From: Croceimicrobium sp965228705
GTDB taxonomy: Bacteria > Bacteroidota > Bacteroidia > Flavobacteriales > Schleiferiaceae
Reading direction: 5' to 3'
Length of the DNA: 64,000 nucleotides
Assembly (NCBI RefSeq): GCF_965228705.1
Contig: NZ_OZ245832.1
Location: 1,674,001 to 1,738,000 of the forward strand
The position numbers and the translations under genes were made by a program. Positions 33,284 to 42,372 of the stretch are shown here, one piece after another. The stretch's first letter is position 1; each line of letters opens with the position of its first letter. Under the pieces are notes generated by a model. The model did not search any database and was not told the origin of the DNA. It saw only the letters and a program-made list of their open reading frames with translations.

Positions 33284-34303
33284 ATGGATTCCATCAATCC
33301 TAATTTCCGGTCCCGGGCGGGCAAGCGATCCCTAAATCCTGCCGAGCTAAAAGCAGGCATTCTAAAGGGTGACCGGGCTTCTTTAAGTCGGGCCCTAACT
33401 CTTTGTGAAAGTAAGCTGGCGCAGCACCGCGATTTGGCTGAAGAGCTATTACAAGGCTTAATGCCGCATACCGGGAATTCGATTCGCATTGGGATTACAG
33501 GGGTACCGGGAGTAGGTAAATCCACCTTTATTGAGGCTTTTGGAAAGGAACTGATTGAGGCTGGACATCGATTAGCAGTATTAGCGATTGATCCCAGTAG
33601 CGGTCATAGCAAGGGAAGTATTTTGGGAGATAAAACCCGCATGCATGAGCTTTCACAAGATACCCGGGCATTTATTCGCCCTTCCCCCTCCGGAGGTTCA
33701 TTGGGTGGCGTAGCTCGTCGTACGCGAGAAAGCATTTTACTCTGCGAAGCGGCCGGTTATGATGTAATTCTAGTCGAAACCGTAGGCGTAGGTCAGAGTG
33801 AAACGGCGGTAAAGAACATGGTCGACTTTTTTATGCTTCTCATGCTGGCAGGCGCCGGTGATGAATTACAGGGCATTAAAAGGGGAATCATGGAAATGGC
33901 CGATTTACTCCTGATCAATAAGGCAGATGATCCTAAAGATCCCCGGGTAAAACTTGCCATGGGCGAATACAAAAGGGCCCTGCACCTCTTCCCTCCCAAG
34001 CCCAATGAGTGGATTCCAAAAGTTCAAGCTTGCTCAGCACTTCAAAAAAGCGGAATCGCTGAAGCCTGGGAAGTGATACTAAGCTTCGAGAATCAGCAGA
34101 AGAACAAGGGGTATTTCGAGGCCGAAAGACAGCGCCAGTCTATGGCTTGGTTCGAGGAAAGCATTGGTGAATTGGTTCTGGAACAGGTTCGATCTGGCAG
34201 CAATTATCAGGCGGCTTTTCAAGAAATACAAAGTTTGGTTAAGAAAGGCAAGCTAGAAGCGGGAGTGGCGGCACACCGTTTAGTAGAGAAGTTATTTGCC
34301 TAA
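33284..34303 (+). CDS. meaB: Methylmalonyl-CoA mutase G-protein chaperone MeaB (ArgK family)
   Basis: A 339-residue GTPase that loads and protects the cobalamin cofactor of methylmalonyl-CoA mutase. The P loop GVPGVGKST is at 73-81, followed by LAIDPSSGHSKGSILGDKTRM, VETVGVGQSE and NKADD. The gene begins immediately after the ybaB stop. It completes the operon mutA-mutB-ybaB-meaB. The older name ArgK (arginine kinase) is misleading for this family. Confidence 0.97.
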   Translation: MDSINPNFRSRAGKRSLNPAELKAGILKGDRASLSRALTLCESKLAQHRDLAEELLQGLMPHTGNSIRIGITGVPGVGKSTFIEAFGKELIEAGHRLAVLAIDPSSGHSKGSILGDKTRMHELSQDTRAFIRPSPSGGSLGGVARRTRESILLCEAAGYDVILVETVGVGQSETAVKNMVDFFMLLMLAGAGDELQGIKRGIMEMADLLLINKADDPKDPRVKLAMGEYKRALHLFPPKPNEWIPKVQACSALQKSGIAEAWEVILSFENQQKNKGYFEAERQRQSMAWFEESIGELVLEQVRSGSNYQAAFQEIQSLVKKGKLEAGVAAHRLVEKLFA

Positions 34304-34335
34304 AAAAAAGGAGGTGACTCCTAAGAATCACCTCC
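34302..34335 (-). terminator. Terminator of the secreted-protein/M48 cassette
   Basis: GGAGGTGA (34310-34317) and TCACCTCC (34328-34335) form a perfect 8-pair stem. Read on the minus strand it is followed by eight T. On the plus strand there is no T run, so it serves the minus-strand gene 34368-35966 and overlaps the end of meaB. Confidence 0.85.
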
Positions 34336-34367
34336 CAAATATTTCATGCTTTTATAAGCTCAATCCA

Positions 34368-35966
34368 TCAAATGGTAAATGTGCAGAGCTGCATCATTTT
34401 CTTATAGGCTAAGAAGTAATAGAACTTCTGATCCAATTCGCTGTAATAAATCAAATTGGGTTTCAAGTACATTTTCTCTTTGGCAAGTTTGGTAACCACC
34501 TTTCCATCACGACGACCGGTTTTAAGGTCAATTTCCTGTACTACCGGATTCCCTTTTTTAACCTTCTTATATACTTCCAATTCTTGATTTTGATCTTTAC
34601 CCGCCCGGTTAATTAGCATATCATTATAAACCAATACGAGTTTACCATCAGTGATAAAGGATTTAAAATCAAAGAAGTCAATGATACCATCTGGTTTCAC
34701 AAAAAAGGTGGTACCGTGTGAACCATTTACAAAGCCAAAGAAACCCGACCAGTAATAGGTTTGATACTTAGGAATACGATCCTTCCAAATTAATTCGGCA
34801 TCCGTATCAAAGGCCAATACAATCAATTCTTCCATATTAAAGTACTCGGCCGTAACATTACCATTCTGGTCATAAGAACGATGAACCCAATAAGGTTGTC
34901 CAATCAAATAGGTATTTCCCGCTTCATCGAAATGTAGTCGGATATCATTAAAGTCCTGATTGATCTCACCGTCATGTCTGTCGTGCTTGTCATCATCATC
35001 ACGGAAAATATCCAGGAAGTCTTGATCGAATAAAGTAAGTTTCTCAGCCACAAACTCTTGATTCAAAGGGTCAAAAATGAAGCATTTAACACCTTCAATT
35101 TGTTTGTCTCCTTCACGACGATCCTGACGAGATTTATTCGCATCATCTTGATCTTCAGCATCGGTAGTCTCGTAGAAACCTGTAATGATCAAATTACCTC
35201 CTGGCTGGGTAGCAAGGCGAACACGTTTTAATACTCCATTAACGGCCAAATCCTGAAGAGGTAGTTTTTCTCTCCATTCCTCAAATTCATTAAAAGGATC
35301 TAACATTACCAACTCATTAGCCTGTAGGTAATAAATGGTTCCTTCATTATCGATAAGAGTGCGGGTACTAACTTCCAAGTCCTCACCAATTTCCGAAAAC
35401 TCCCGACGGGTAACTTCTTTCAAATTCTCATCTAAAAGCAATAAAGTTTGCTCGGTCACATTACGATCATCGTAATAGGTAGCAGTGTTTACCACAACAT
35501 TCTTGCGATTCTCACTGATTTTCACCTGATAGTAACCTTTTTCCCGACTGCGATCATAAGGCTTTTCCATGATAAGCATTTGATCCTCGATTCTACCCTT
35601 TTCGGGGTCGATGATATAGGCCACCAGCTTAAACATATCGTCCTTGTAATAATCCAATTCCATAAAGAGAACCAGCTTATCACCTACAAATCCAATTCTT
35701 TCAATGCTTTCGCGAACCTTACTTAGTTCTGGAATTTCAACGAAGAAATCCTTTTTCAGATTTAGCTTCTTTTTATCATAAATCTTAATCAAGATATCAG
35801 GCGAATAATAATTGATCGCATAGATCTGTTTGTCATCCTCAAAGCGGACATTGGGACCAAAGCCACGTGATTCAATTTCAAAAGGTCGACCGTAATCTAC
35901 TTTTTGGGCATAGGTATAAGTTGAAAACAGAGTTAAGGCTAATAGCCAAAGCTTGGTAAGCTTCAT
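34368..35966 (-). CDS. Secreted protein of unknown function, paralogue of 38189-39790
   Basis: A 532-residue protein with a signal peptide (1-20, TYTYA before Gln). No named domain was recognised. Repeating strand-rich blocks with Asp/Gly turns suggest a beta-propeller-like fold. It is clearly related to the protein at 38189-39790: FDEAGNTYLIG (346-356) matches FDAAGNCYLIG, IDFFDFKSFITDGKLVLVYND matches the equivalent block, and IYYSELDQKFYYFLA matches near the end. An unusual acidic/His-rich insertion (DDDDKHDRHDGE) lies before the first shared block. It follows the M48 protease by 21 bases and ends at a good terminator. Location is probably periplasm or outer membrane surface. Confidence 0.8.
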   Translation of the reverse strand: MKLTKLWLLALTLFSTYTYAQKVDYGRPFEIESRGFGPNVRFEDDKQIYAINYYSPDILIKIYDKKKLNLKKDFFVEIPELSKVRESIERIGFVGDKLVLFMELDYYKDDMFKLVAYIIDPEKGRIEDQMLIMEKPYDRSREKGYYQVKISENRKNVVVNTATYYDDRNVTEQTLLLLDENLKEVTRREFSEIGEDLEVSTRTLIDNEGTIYYLQANELVMLDPFNEFEEWREKLPLQDLAVNGVLKRVRLATQPGGNLIITGFYETTDAEDQDDANKSRQDRREGDKQIEGVKCFIFDPLNQEFVAEKLTLFDQDFLDIFRDDDDKHDRHDGEINQDFNDIRLHFDEAGNTYLIGQPYWVHRSYDQNGNVTAEYFNMEELIVLAFDTDAELIWKDRIPKYQTYYWSGFFGFVNGSHGTTFFVKPDGIIDFFDFKSFITDGKLVLVYNDMLINRAGKDQNQELEVYKKVKKGNPVVQEIDLKTGRRDGKVVTKLAKEKMYLKPNLIYYSELDQKFYYFLAYKKMMQLCTFTI

Positions 35967-35987
35967 AATTAAGGGATTGTTGATTGA

Positions 35988-38090
35988 TTAATTTGCAATG
36001 ATTTCCAGGTCGGTTTTGGTTTGTTTTTCCAAATCACCCATACTTAGGTTACGACCAACTGTTTCGTAGCGCTGATAAACTATTTTCCCCCGCTTCAGAT
36101 CAAAAAGACCAAAATAATAGCTATCCCAATCATCCTTATCCACCACACCAATAATGCGGCAAACGTAGCGGGTATCAGCAGGTAATTTTTCACGGATATC
36201 GATAGATACGGGCATCAATCCAAATTGGCGATACAAGCGCGCCTCGTATACCCATTCTTCCAATTGGCAGAATTCATTATAGGAATCCAAATCCGTAGGC
36301 TTCATATGTTCGGTATAGAGCAATTCAGCCGTAATACCTGCTTCCTGAATCCATGCTGGAAGGTTTTCTTTATATTCTCGTTCTTGTTCCAAGCCTTCCA
36401 AACGTTCATCCAAATCATCTTCGATATTCAATACCCGAATAATCGGATCAAGAACAACTAGGTTTTTTACATTTAAATTACTTCCGAATTCTTCCAGGCG
36501 CTCCCATTGCTCTTCCTTTCGCTCTTCCCTGGCCTCAACGGTCATCATTTTTTCAGCCTTTATACTATCGCGAAAAGCCTCATGCTTATGCATTTCGGCA
36601 GCCAACCAACCTTTATCAACATCCTCTTTAACCAGATAACGATAGAACTCTTTATAATGGCTTTGTTGGGCCCGGAGATAGGCTCTGGGTGATCTGAATT
36701 CGGATTCGGCCTGAGTAAATTCTGGCAAGGCATTTCCTTCTACCTTAAAATCATCCGGGTTTTCATCGCAATAGACCAATAGATATTTGGCCAATTCACT
36801 GGAATAACGCTTTAAATAGCTTTCTTCAGGATACAGTTTCTCCGCCGAACGACTGGCTTGCAAGGCAATACTTACCAATTGAGAACGATTCATCTGTTTA
36901 ATTAAATGAATCACTTGCTGAGCAGGTCCTTCAATTCTAGAGGTAGAAGGCGTTACCAGGCTAATTTCATCCACGGCCTTAAAACTGGCCAATCCATAGA
37001 GGGCTTTCACCTTGGAAATGGCTAAAAATTTCGACTCGGGATAAATTTTCTCTAAAACATAAATATCATACAATACCTCTGCATAGTTAGCATTTAGGAT
37101 TTTTTCCCGCACCATTTCAAAACGAGCCAATTCCTGAATTTGATGGAACTTAGTTTCTCCTACTACATAAAAAGTCCCTTCCTTAATATCTCTCTGCACC
37201 AATGATGCATGAATGGCATTTCTACGACTGCCGATATTAGGATGGCTGTGACGATCATCCGCATAATCCTCCGAAAGGCTTATTGGACTTAAATCTTCAC
37301 GGTAAAACACATTGGGAATCTGAAAGCAGCCTGCCTTCAAACAAAAAGGGTTTGAGGACACATTTTCTCTTCCAAAGGGAATATAGCTACGATGTAAAGT
37401 GGTTAGAACCGAGTCTACCGCATTAAGGGCATAATCACTCTTCAGATACAGATCTAATCCATATTGATCAGCTTCAATTTCATTTTCCTTGCTTCTTCCT
37501 ATTCTATTCTCAGCCTGTGCCAGAGGACTTAAGGATGGATTGCTCCAGCTATTTTCCGTAGCATCCCGATTAGCTTTAAAGCTGGCATAAAAATGATTTC
37601 GTGTATAATGAGATATTTCATGCGCTATTACAAACGCTAATTCCGCCTCAGATTTAGCATGAGCCACTAAACCGGTGTGGATGGCAATAATCCCATCTGC
37701 CAGAGTAAATGCATTTACCGATGGAGAGCGGAAAGAATAAATCCGAATTTTAGCCTTTAATTCCGGGTCATTGCGCAAAAGATGATCAGCAATTTCATTC
37801 AGATAATTGGTCATTGGATCACCAAATGTGTAGCGACCACTTTGCAACAATTCATCGATATGATGATGTTGAGATAACCAAAAGTCTTCTAAGTCATCCT
37901 CATCTTCCCCACTGGCCAAACTATGACTGAGGCTCTTCTCATACTTATTTGCCCAGGATTCTAAAAAATCCTCTGGGATCGTACCTGAACTTTTTAAAAA
38001 CTGACCTTGACTTACTTGTGCATTTTGAACAAATGGAAATGCAGAAAACAGGCAAAATAGTATTACCTGAACTTGGTTCTTACGAAGCAT
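35988..38090 (-). CDS. Exported M48-family metalloprotease with C-terminal helical region
   Basis: A 700-residue protease with a signal peptide (about 1-24). The M48 domain spans about 85-300: conserved NAFTLADGIIAIHTGLV, zinc motif HEISH at 157-161 and the third ligand in E204-I-E-A-D208. Two Cys in FCLKAGCF follow. Residues ~310-620 look alpha-helical and repeat-like (TPR-type possible). A small alpha/beta region follows (RYVCRIIGVVDKDDWDSYYFG). BepA is an M48 protease with TPRs acting in outer-membrane assembly, but the long C-terminus here differs. It is flanked on both sides by paralogous secreted proteins. Confidence 0.88.
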   Translation of the reverse strand: MLRKNQVQVILFCLFSAFPFVQNAQVSQGQFLKSSGTIPEDFLESWANKYEKSLSHSLASGEDEDDLEDFWLSQHHHIDELLQSGRYTFGDPMTNYLNEIADHLLRNDPELKAKIRIYSFRSPSVNAFTLADGIIAIHTGLVAHAKSEAELAFVIAHEISHYTRNHFYASFKANRDATENSWSNPSLSPLAQAENRIGRSKENEIEADQYGLDLYLKSDYALNAVDSVLTTLHRSYIPFGRENVSSNPFCLKAGCFQIPNVFYREDLSPISLSEDYADDRHSHPNIGSRRNAIHASLVQRDIKEGTFYVVGETKFHQIQELARFEMVREKILNANYAEVLYDIYVLEKIYPESKFLAISKVKALYGLASFKAVDEISLVTPSTSRIEGPAQQVIHLIKQMNRSQLVSIALQASRSAEKLYPEESYLKRYSSELAKYLLVYCDENPDDFKVEGNALPEFTQAESEFRSPRAYLRAQQSHYKEFYRYLVKEDVDKGWLAAEMHKHEAFRDSIKAEKMMTVEAREERKEEQWERLEEFGSNLNVKNLVVLDPIIRVLNIEDDLDERLEGLEQEREYKENLPAWIQEAGITAELLYTEHMKPTDLDSYNEFCQLEEWVYEARLYRQFGLMPVSIDIREKLPADTRYVCRIIGVVDKDDWDSYYFGLFDLKRGKIVYQRYETVGRNLSMGDLEKQTKTDLEIIAN

Positions 38091-38106
38091 AAAAAAAATT
38101 GTGTTG

Positions 38107-38138
38107 CAAGAATAGTGAATAAGAAGAAAGGGCTCAAA
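38107..38138 (-). promoter_or_regulatory. Possible promoter of the M48 protease gene
   Basis: On the minus strand TTTG (38135-38138), 20 bases, then TATTCTTG (38107-38114), one mismatch from TAnnTTTG. It lies 16 bases before the start codon, in the 98-base gap after the first paralogue. Confidence 0.4.
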
Positions 38139-38188
38139 CCTTTGCTCCTCTTAAATCAAGAAAACAAAACTTTCAAATCAAGCTGGCT

Positions 38189-39790
38189 CTATGGCGCAAA
38201 CTTAATTAACTGATACTCACCCTCTTCTCCCAAGAAACCAAAATAAGACTGTTCTTTCTCGCTGTAGTAGATGCTTTGGGTTTTAAAATAGAGGTCATTT
38301 TCCAAAATCATATCCTCCCAGATCTCCAATTTTTCCTCTTGTCCATTTCCGGGATTAAAAACCAGGTAATTGGGAAAGCCATCATCAAACTCATCAAAAA
38401 CCTCAACATCTTCATAACTAACTTGACCGATCTCATTTTCGGGGATATCATTGTAAATGATCTCGAGCTTACCATCACTTAAACGCGAATAAAAGGAGAA
38501 GAAATCAAATTCGCCCATAGGCTGAATGGATAATTCCTGGTCAGAGGAGGTCATCGCTATGAGGTCATTCCGTTGCCACATATAGCTATGCATTTTCGCT
38601 ATGTTATTTTTCCAGTCTATATCTCCACTTGGACTAATCTTTAAGAGAATCAAATCTTCAAGGTCAAATTGTTCCCCCATTAAGGTTCCCATCGTTGCCA
38701 AGGAAGTAGAGTAAAATGGTCGGTAGATCAGTCGTTCACCAATCAAATAACAATTACCTGCGGCATCGAAATGCAATACTATTTTGGTGAAAACTTGCGG
38801 GATAAATGGCTCCTCTCCTGCATCGCCAGATTCCAGGAATTTATCTACGAAACTCTGTTCAAATTTATGACGGCGTTGTAAGCTAAAACTCTGGCTAGCC
38901 GGATCAAATACATAATAAAGCAATCCCTCCGTTGCGATCTCTTCATACACTTCCGAAATACGCTCCAGCTCTGGATATAGGTCCTCATCTTCATCAGCCC
39001 TTTGATAAAATGCAGTTAGCACTACCTCCCCTTTCGGATTATTTGCCAATTGATAGCTAAAAGGAATTAATTGCTCCTTTTCCACCATCGGCAAAGGATA
39101 GGATTTAGCTTGGTAGGCATTCGCTTTTTCTAAAACCAATAATTCACGATTATTCTGGAGGTAGATATTTCCATCCTTATCAAAAGCTACATCCGTGTTT
39201 AACTCCTCCAGTTCCAATTGCATTTGATAATCATAAGCACACAACTCTTGCAGTTGATGATCGAACACATTTAAACGCTTTTCGGTTTTATCCAAATCCC
39301 CATTATAGGCTGCGGACTGGACTACAATGCGATCTCCAATTAAGCTGAGCTTATCCACTCCACGATCACTACGATATTCATACTTACGAGCAGTCAATTG
39401 CACGGCCTTTTCCAGTCGACGCGTTTCTACATTAATAGGATAAGCCATCACCATTAATACATTTCGAGAAGAATTATCCTCGCGTATGAAGGCCATAATC
39501 TTACCATCAATCCAGGCCAGGTTCAAAAGCCCATACTCCACTCCCGTGCGTTGACGGATATTCACATCGAACTGACTTTCTTTATTAAGACTCTTCTTAT
39601 CAAAGATTACCACCCGAATCATATCATGAGTCACATTGGCGCAGTAAAACTTAGTTTCATCCTCGTGTAAAATCTTAGGGGCAAAACCGGAATCTTCGGT
39701 TTTAAAAATTTGGCTTTTAGTAATTTGGCTTTGGGCCGAAAGGTATAGAGCAGATAGGCTCAAAATCAAGCTAAACAGGGCTTTTCTCAT
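38189..39790 (-). CDS. Secreted protein of unknown function, paralogue of 34368-35966
   Basis: A 533-residue protein with a signal peptide (about 1-19, YLSAQ). The frame is open 29 codons upstream, but MRKALFSLILSLSALYLSAQ at 39788-39790 is a clear export signal, so that ATG is used. The resulting length is one residue from its paralogue. Shared blocks are FDAAGNCYLIG (341-351), FDFFSFYSRLSDGKLEIIYND and IYYSEKEQSYFGFLG. It lacks the His/Asp insertion but has its own acidic stretch (RADEDEDLYPELE). No known domain was recognised. It is the first gene of the likely run paralogue - M48 - paralogue. Confidence 0.8.
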   Translation of the reverse strand: MRKALFSLILSLSALYLSAQSQITKSQIFKTEDSGFAPKILHEDETKFYCANVTHDMIRVVIFDKKSLNKESQFDVNIRQRTGVEYGLLNLAWIDGKIMAFIREDNSSRNVLMVMAYPINVETRRLEKAVQLTARKYEYRSDRGVDKLSLIGDRIVVQSAAYNGDLDKTEKRLNVFDHQLQELCAYDYQMQLELEELNTDVAFDKDGNIYLQNNRELLVLEKANAYQAKSYPLPMVEKEQLIPFSYQLANNPKGEVVLTAFYQRADEDEDLYPELERISEVYEEIATEGLLYYVFDPASQSFSLQRRHKFEQSFVDKFLESGDAGEEPFIPQVFTKIVLHFDAAGNCYLIGERLIYRPFYSTSLATMGTLMGEQFDLEDLILLKISPSGDIDWKNNIAKMHSYMWQRNDLIAMTSSDQELSIQPMGEFDFFSFYSRLSDGKLEIIYNDIPENEIGQVSYEDVEVFDEFDDGFPNYLVFNPGNGQEEKLEIWEDMILENDLYFKTQSIYYSEKEQSYFGFLGEEGEYQLIKFAP

Positions 39791-39957
39791 ATTAGGTTCT
39801 TCTATGGCCCCTTGGCTAAAAGGATTGAGATTTGCGAAGGGACCAGAATTAAGTCCACGCAAAATACAAATTAGCATGGGGATTTTTGCCTAATCAAACA
39901 GCTTAAGCCCCAAACCAAAGTTTAGTAATGAAATGAATATTTTTGAGGATAAAGGGT

Positions 39958-40479
39958 CTAGAAATTCGCCCGAATTTCCCCCTTTAAATAACGAATGGCC
40001 CCTTTGGTTGGAAAATTATCCATGGCCATCACCTTATTCAAAATGTGTTTACTGAGATCAAATGCTGGAGCATCAGGGTCAATATCCTGAGCCCAATTAT
40101 TGATCATTCCCACCGTGGCACTTTTAGCATTTACGGCCAAATTCCAGGCTTCATCGCTTAAATAAATCTGTTGCGACAAATTGTGCTCAAACTCAATGCG
40201 AATACTCTCTACCAACAAGTTACGGTACTGACGGGCTTTCATATCCTTTGCAGGCACCCGAATCAATAAACGGTCAGGATGAATGCGTTCCAGGAACAAG
40301 GCAATGCGCTCGTAAGCCGCCATCCGAACGGGTAGAGCACTTTTTTGGGTTTCCTTTTTTAGGAAGTATAAACGGCGCTTTTCCTCATTATCCATAAAAT
40401 TGGATAGCATCATATAGGTCAAGACCAATAAAAATATGGAGGGTAATGCGTATTTGAGTATTTCAATAAAAAGCTCCAT
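39958..40479 (-). CDS. Membrane-anchored protein of unknown function
   Basis: A 173-residue protein with one N-terminal transmembrane helix (about 5-26, YALPSIFLLVLTYMML). A charged helix follows (DNEEKRRLYFLKKETQK), then a soluble domain with LPVRMAAYERIALFLERIHPDRLL and FEHNLSQQIYLSDEAWNLAV. I recognise it only as a conserved Bacteroidota hypothetical family. The frame opens ten codons earlier, but the start at 40477-40479 gives a better membrane N-terminus. It lies 167 bases upstream of the secreted-protein cassette on the same strand and is divergent from the aminotransferase gene. Confidence 0.78.
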   Translation of the reverse strand: MELFIEILKYALPSIFLLVLTYMMLSNFMDNEEKRRLYFLKKETQKSALPVRMAAYERIALFLERIHPDRLLIRVPAKDMKARQYRNLLVESIRIEFEHNLSQQIYLSDEAWNLAVNAKSATVGMINNWAQDIDPDAPAFDLSKHILNKVMAMDNFPTKGAIRYLKGEIRANF

Positions 40480-40546
40480 GTCAGAGTAGGAAAATTTATG
40501 GGGCCTCAAATATCGTAAAAATCCTAAGGTGACGAGGTGAAATTCG

Positions 40547-40554
40547 TAGCTTTG
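40547..40554 (+). promoter_or_regulatory. Predicted -7 box for the aminotransferase gene
   Basis: TAGCTTTG is an exact TAnnTTTG match, 20 bases before the ATG at 40575. No clear -33 TTTG was found at the usual distance. Confidence 0.5.
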
Positions 40555-40574
40555 CTCGCTATCATAGGGAGCAT

Positions 40575-41774
40575 ATGAATAAAATATCGCAGCGTATCCT
40601 TGACCTATCTGAATCGGCCACTATTGCGATGAGCCGTCGGAGCCGCGAAATGCGTGAACAAGGATTGGATGTTATCAGCCTTTCTTTAGGCGAGCCTGAT
40701 TTTGAAACCCCTGATTTTGTGCGGAAAGCCGCCAAAGAGGCCATTGACACAGGTTATTCTCACTATCCACCCATCCCCGGTTACCAGGATTTAAGACAAG
40801 CTATCGCGAATAAATTAAAACGCGACAACGGACTGGATTATACGGCCAATCAAATTGTAGTTTCCACTGGTGCTAAACAATCCCTGGCCAATGTAATATT
40901 GTGCACGGTAGATCCCGGTGATGAAGTTCTACTACCCGCCCCCTATTGGGTAAGCTATTACGAGCAAATTCGTTTAGCAGGAGGAACTCCGATTATTATC
41001 CCAACAGCCATTGAAAACGATTTCAAGGTCACTCGTGATGATCTCGAGAAATACCATACGGATAAGACCAAATTGGTGATTTTCAGCTCACCTTGTAATC
41101 CTTCAGGTTCGGTATTTAGTAAAGAGGATCTGGCAGAAATTGCAGATTATTTAAAAGCGCATCCCAATGTAATTGCGGTAAGCGATGAGATTTACGAATT
41201 GATTAACTTCAAGTCTCAGCACGTAAGCCTGGCTTCATTCAGCGAAATTTACGATCAGGTAGTTACGGTAAACGGTCTTAGTAAAGGCTTTGCCATGACC
41301 GGTTGGCGAATTGGTTATATCGCTGCTCCTCAGGAAATCGCTGATGCTTGTGTAAAAATGCAAGGCCAATTTACCTCAGCCACTTCCAGCATTGCTCAAA
41401 GAGCCGCTTTAGCAGCCTTGCAAGCAGATCCATCGGAAATGGATTACATGAAAGAGGCTTTCGAAGAGCGCCGTGCCAAAGTAGGTGAATGGTTGCATGA
41501 AATTCCAGGATTGAAGGTTAATCAGCCGGAAGGCGCCTTCTATTTCTTCCCGGATGTAAGTGCCTTATTCGGTTCTTCCATTGGAGACAGAACCATAAAG
41601 GATGCTGCTGACCTGTGTATGTACCTACTCGAAGAGGCCCTGGTGGCGCTGGTACCTGGTGATGCCTTTGGTAGCCCAGAATGCATTCGGATATCCTATG
41701 CATCCTCATTAAAAGATTTGGAAACCGCCCTTAGTAGAATTAAAGCGGCAATTGAAAAATTAGACCATGCTTAA
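40575..41774 (+). CDS. Pyridoxal-phosphate aminotransferase, aspartate aminotransferase type
   Basis: A 399-residue fold-type I aminotransferase. The N-terminal ISLSLGEPDFETPDFV, the cofactor-binding SSPCNPSGSVF and SDEIYELI, and the Schiff-base lysine K237 in GLSKGFAMTGWRIGY place it with aspartate/prephenate-type (class Ib) enzymes. It should transfer amino groups between aspartate or aromatic amino acids and 2-oxoglutarate. Its last eight bases overlap the DUF4254 gene, which suggests cotranscription. Confidence 0.95.
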   Translation: MNKISQRILDLSESATIAMSRRSREMREQGLDVISLSLGEPDFETPDFVRKAAKEAIDTGYSHYPPIPGYQDLRQAIANKLKRDNGLDYTANQIVVSTGAKQSLANVILCTVDPGDEVLLPAPYWVSYYEQIRLAGGTPIIIPTAIENDFKVTRDDLEKYHTDKTKLVIFSSPCNPSGSVFSKEDLAEIADYLKAHPNVIAVSDEIYELINFKSQHVSLASFSEIYDQVVTVNGLSKGFAMTGWRIGYIAAPQEIADACVKMQGQFTSATSSIAQRAALAALQADPSEMDYMKEAFEERRAKVGEWLHEIPGLKVNQPEGAFYFFPDVSALFGSSIGDRTIKDAADLCMYLLEEALVALVPGDAFGSPECIRISYASSLKDLETALSRIKAAIEKLDHA

Positions 41775-42372
41775 AGCTCAGGAAATGATGGCCCTCTTCA
41801 ATCTGGCCATCGAAGATTACCATATTAAAGATCATGTTGATCAGGAAATGAAAAATCCATTTCCCATGGACAGCCTCCAGGAAATGCTTTACCAAAAAAA
41901 CTGGATCGACACGGTACAATGGCATTTGGAAGATATTATCCGCGACCCGGCAATTAAGCCGGAAAAAGCTTTGGAGATTAAACGCCGTATCGACGCCAGT
42001 AATCAAGATCGTACCGATATGGTGGAGCAGGTTGATGATGCTATTCTCTCTTTATACACCGATGTTCAGGTACAATCATTTGCGCGCTTAAATACTGAAA
42101 GTCCGGGTTGGGCAATTGACCGACTTTCCATTTTAGCACTGAAGATTTACCATATGAATATCGAGGCGCAACGTGATGATGTTGCACCAGAGCTTTTGGC
42201 AAAAAATCAGCATAAGCTTTCGGTTCTTAAGGTTCAGGAGGAAGATCTCTGCACCGCCATTGACCAATTATTGGATGATTTGGCAACGGGCAAACGCATT
42301 GCCAAGGTTTATCGCCAAATGAAGATGTACAATGATCCGGAACTTAATCCGGTGCTTTATCAGAATAAGTAA
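41767..42372 (+). CDS. DUF4254 family protein
   Basis: A 201-residue, helix-rich cytoplasmic protein. It contains NWIDTVQWHLEDIIRDPAI and KRRIDASNQDRTDMVEQVDD, which I associate with DUF4254, a family commonly next to GT9 glycosyltransferases in Bacteroidota. It overlaps the aminotransferase by eight bases and the GT9 gene by one base (TAATG). No catalytic motif is visible. A helper role in glycan synthesis is inference from context. Confidence 0.85.
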   Translation: MLKAQEMMALFNLAIEDYHIKDHVDQEMKNPFPMDSLQEMLYQKNWIDTVQWHLEDIIRDPAIKPEKALEIKRRIDASNQDRTDMVEQVDDAILSLYTDVQVQSFARLNTESPGWAIDRLSILALKIYHMNIEAQRDDVAPELLAKNQHKLSVLKVQEEDLCTAIDQLLDDLATGKRIAKVYRQMKMYNDPELNPVLYQNK

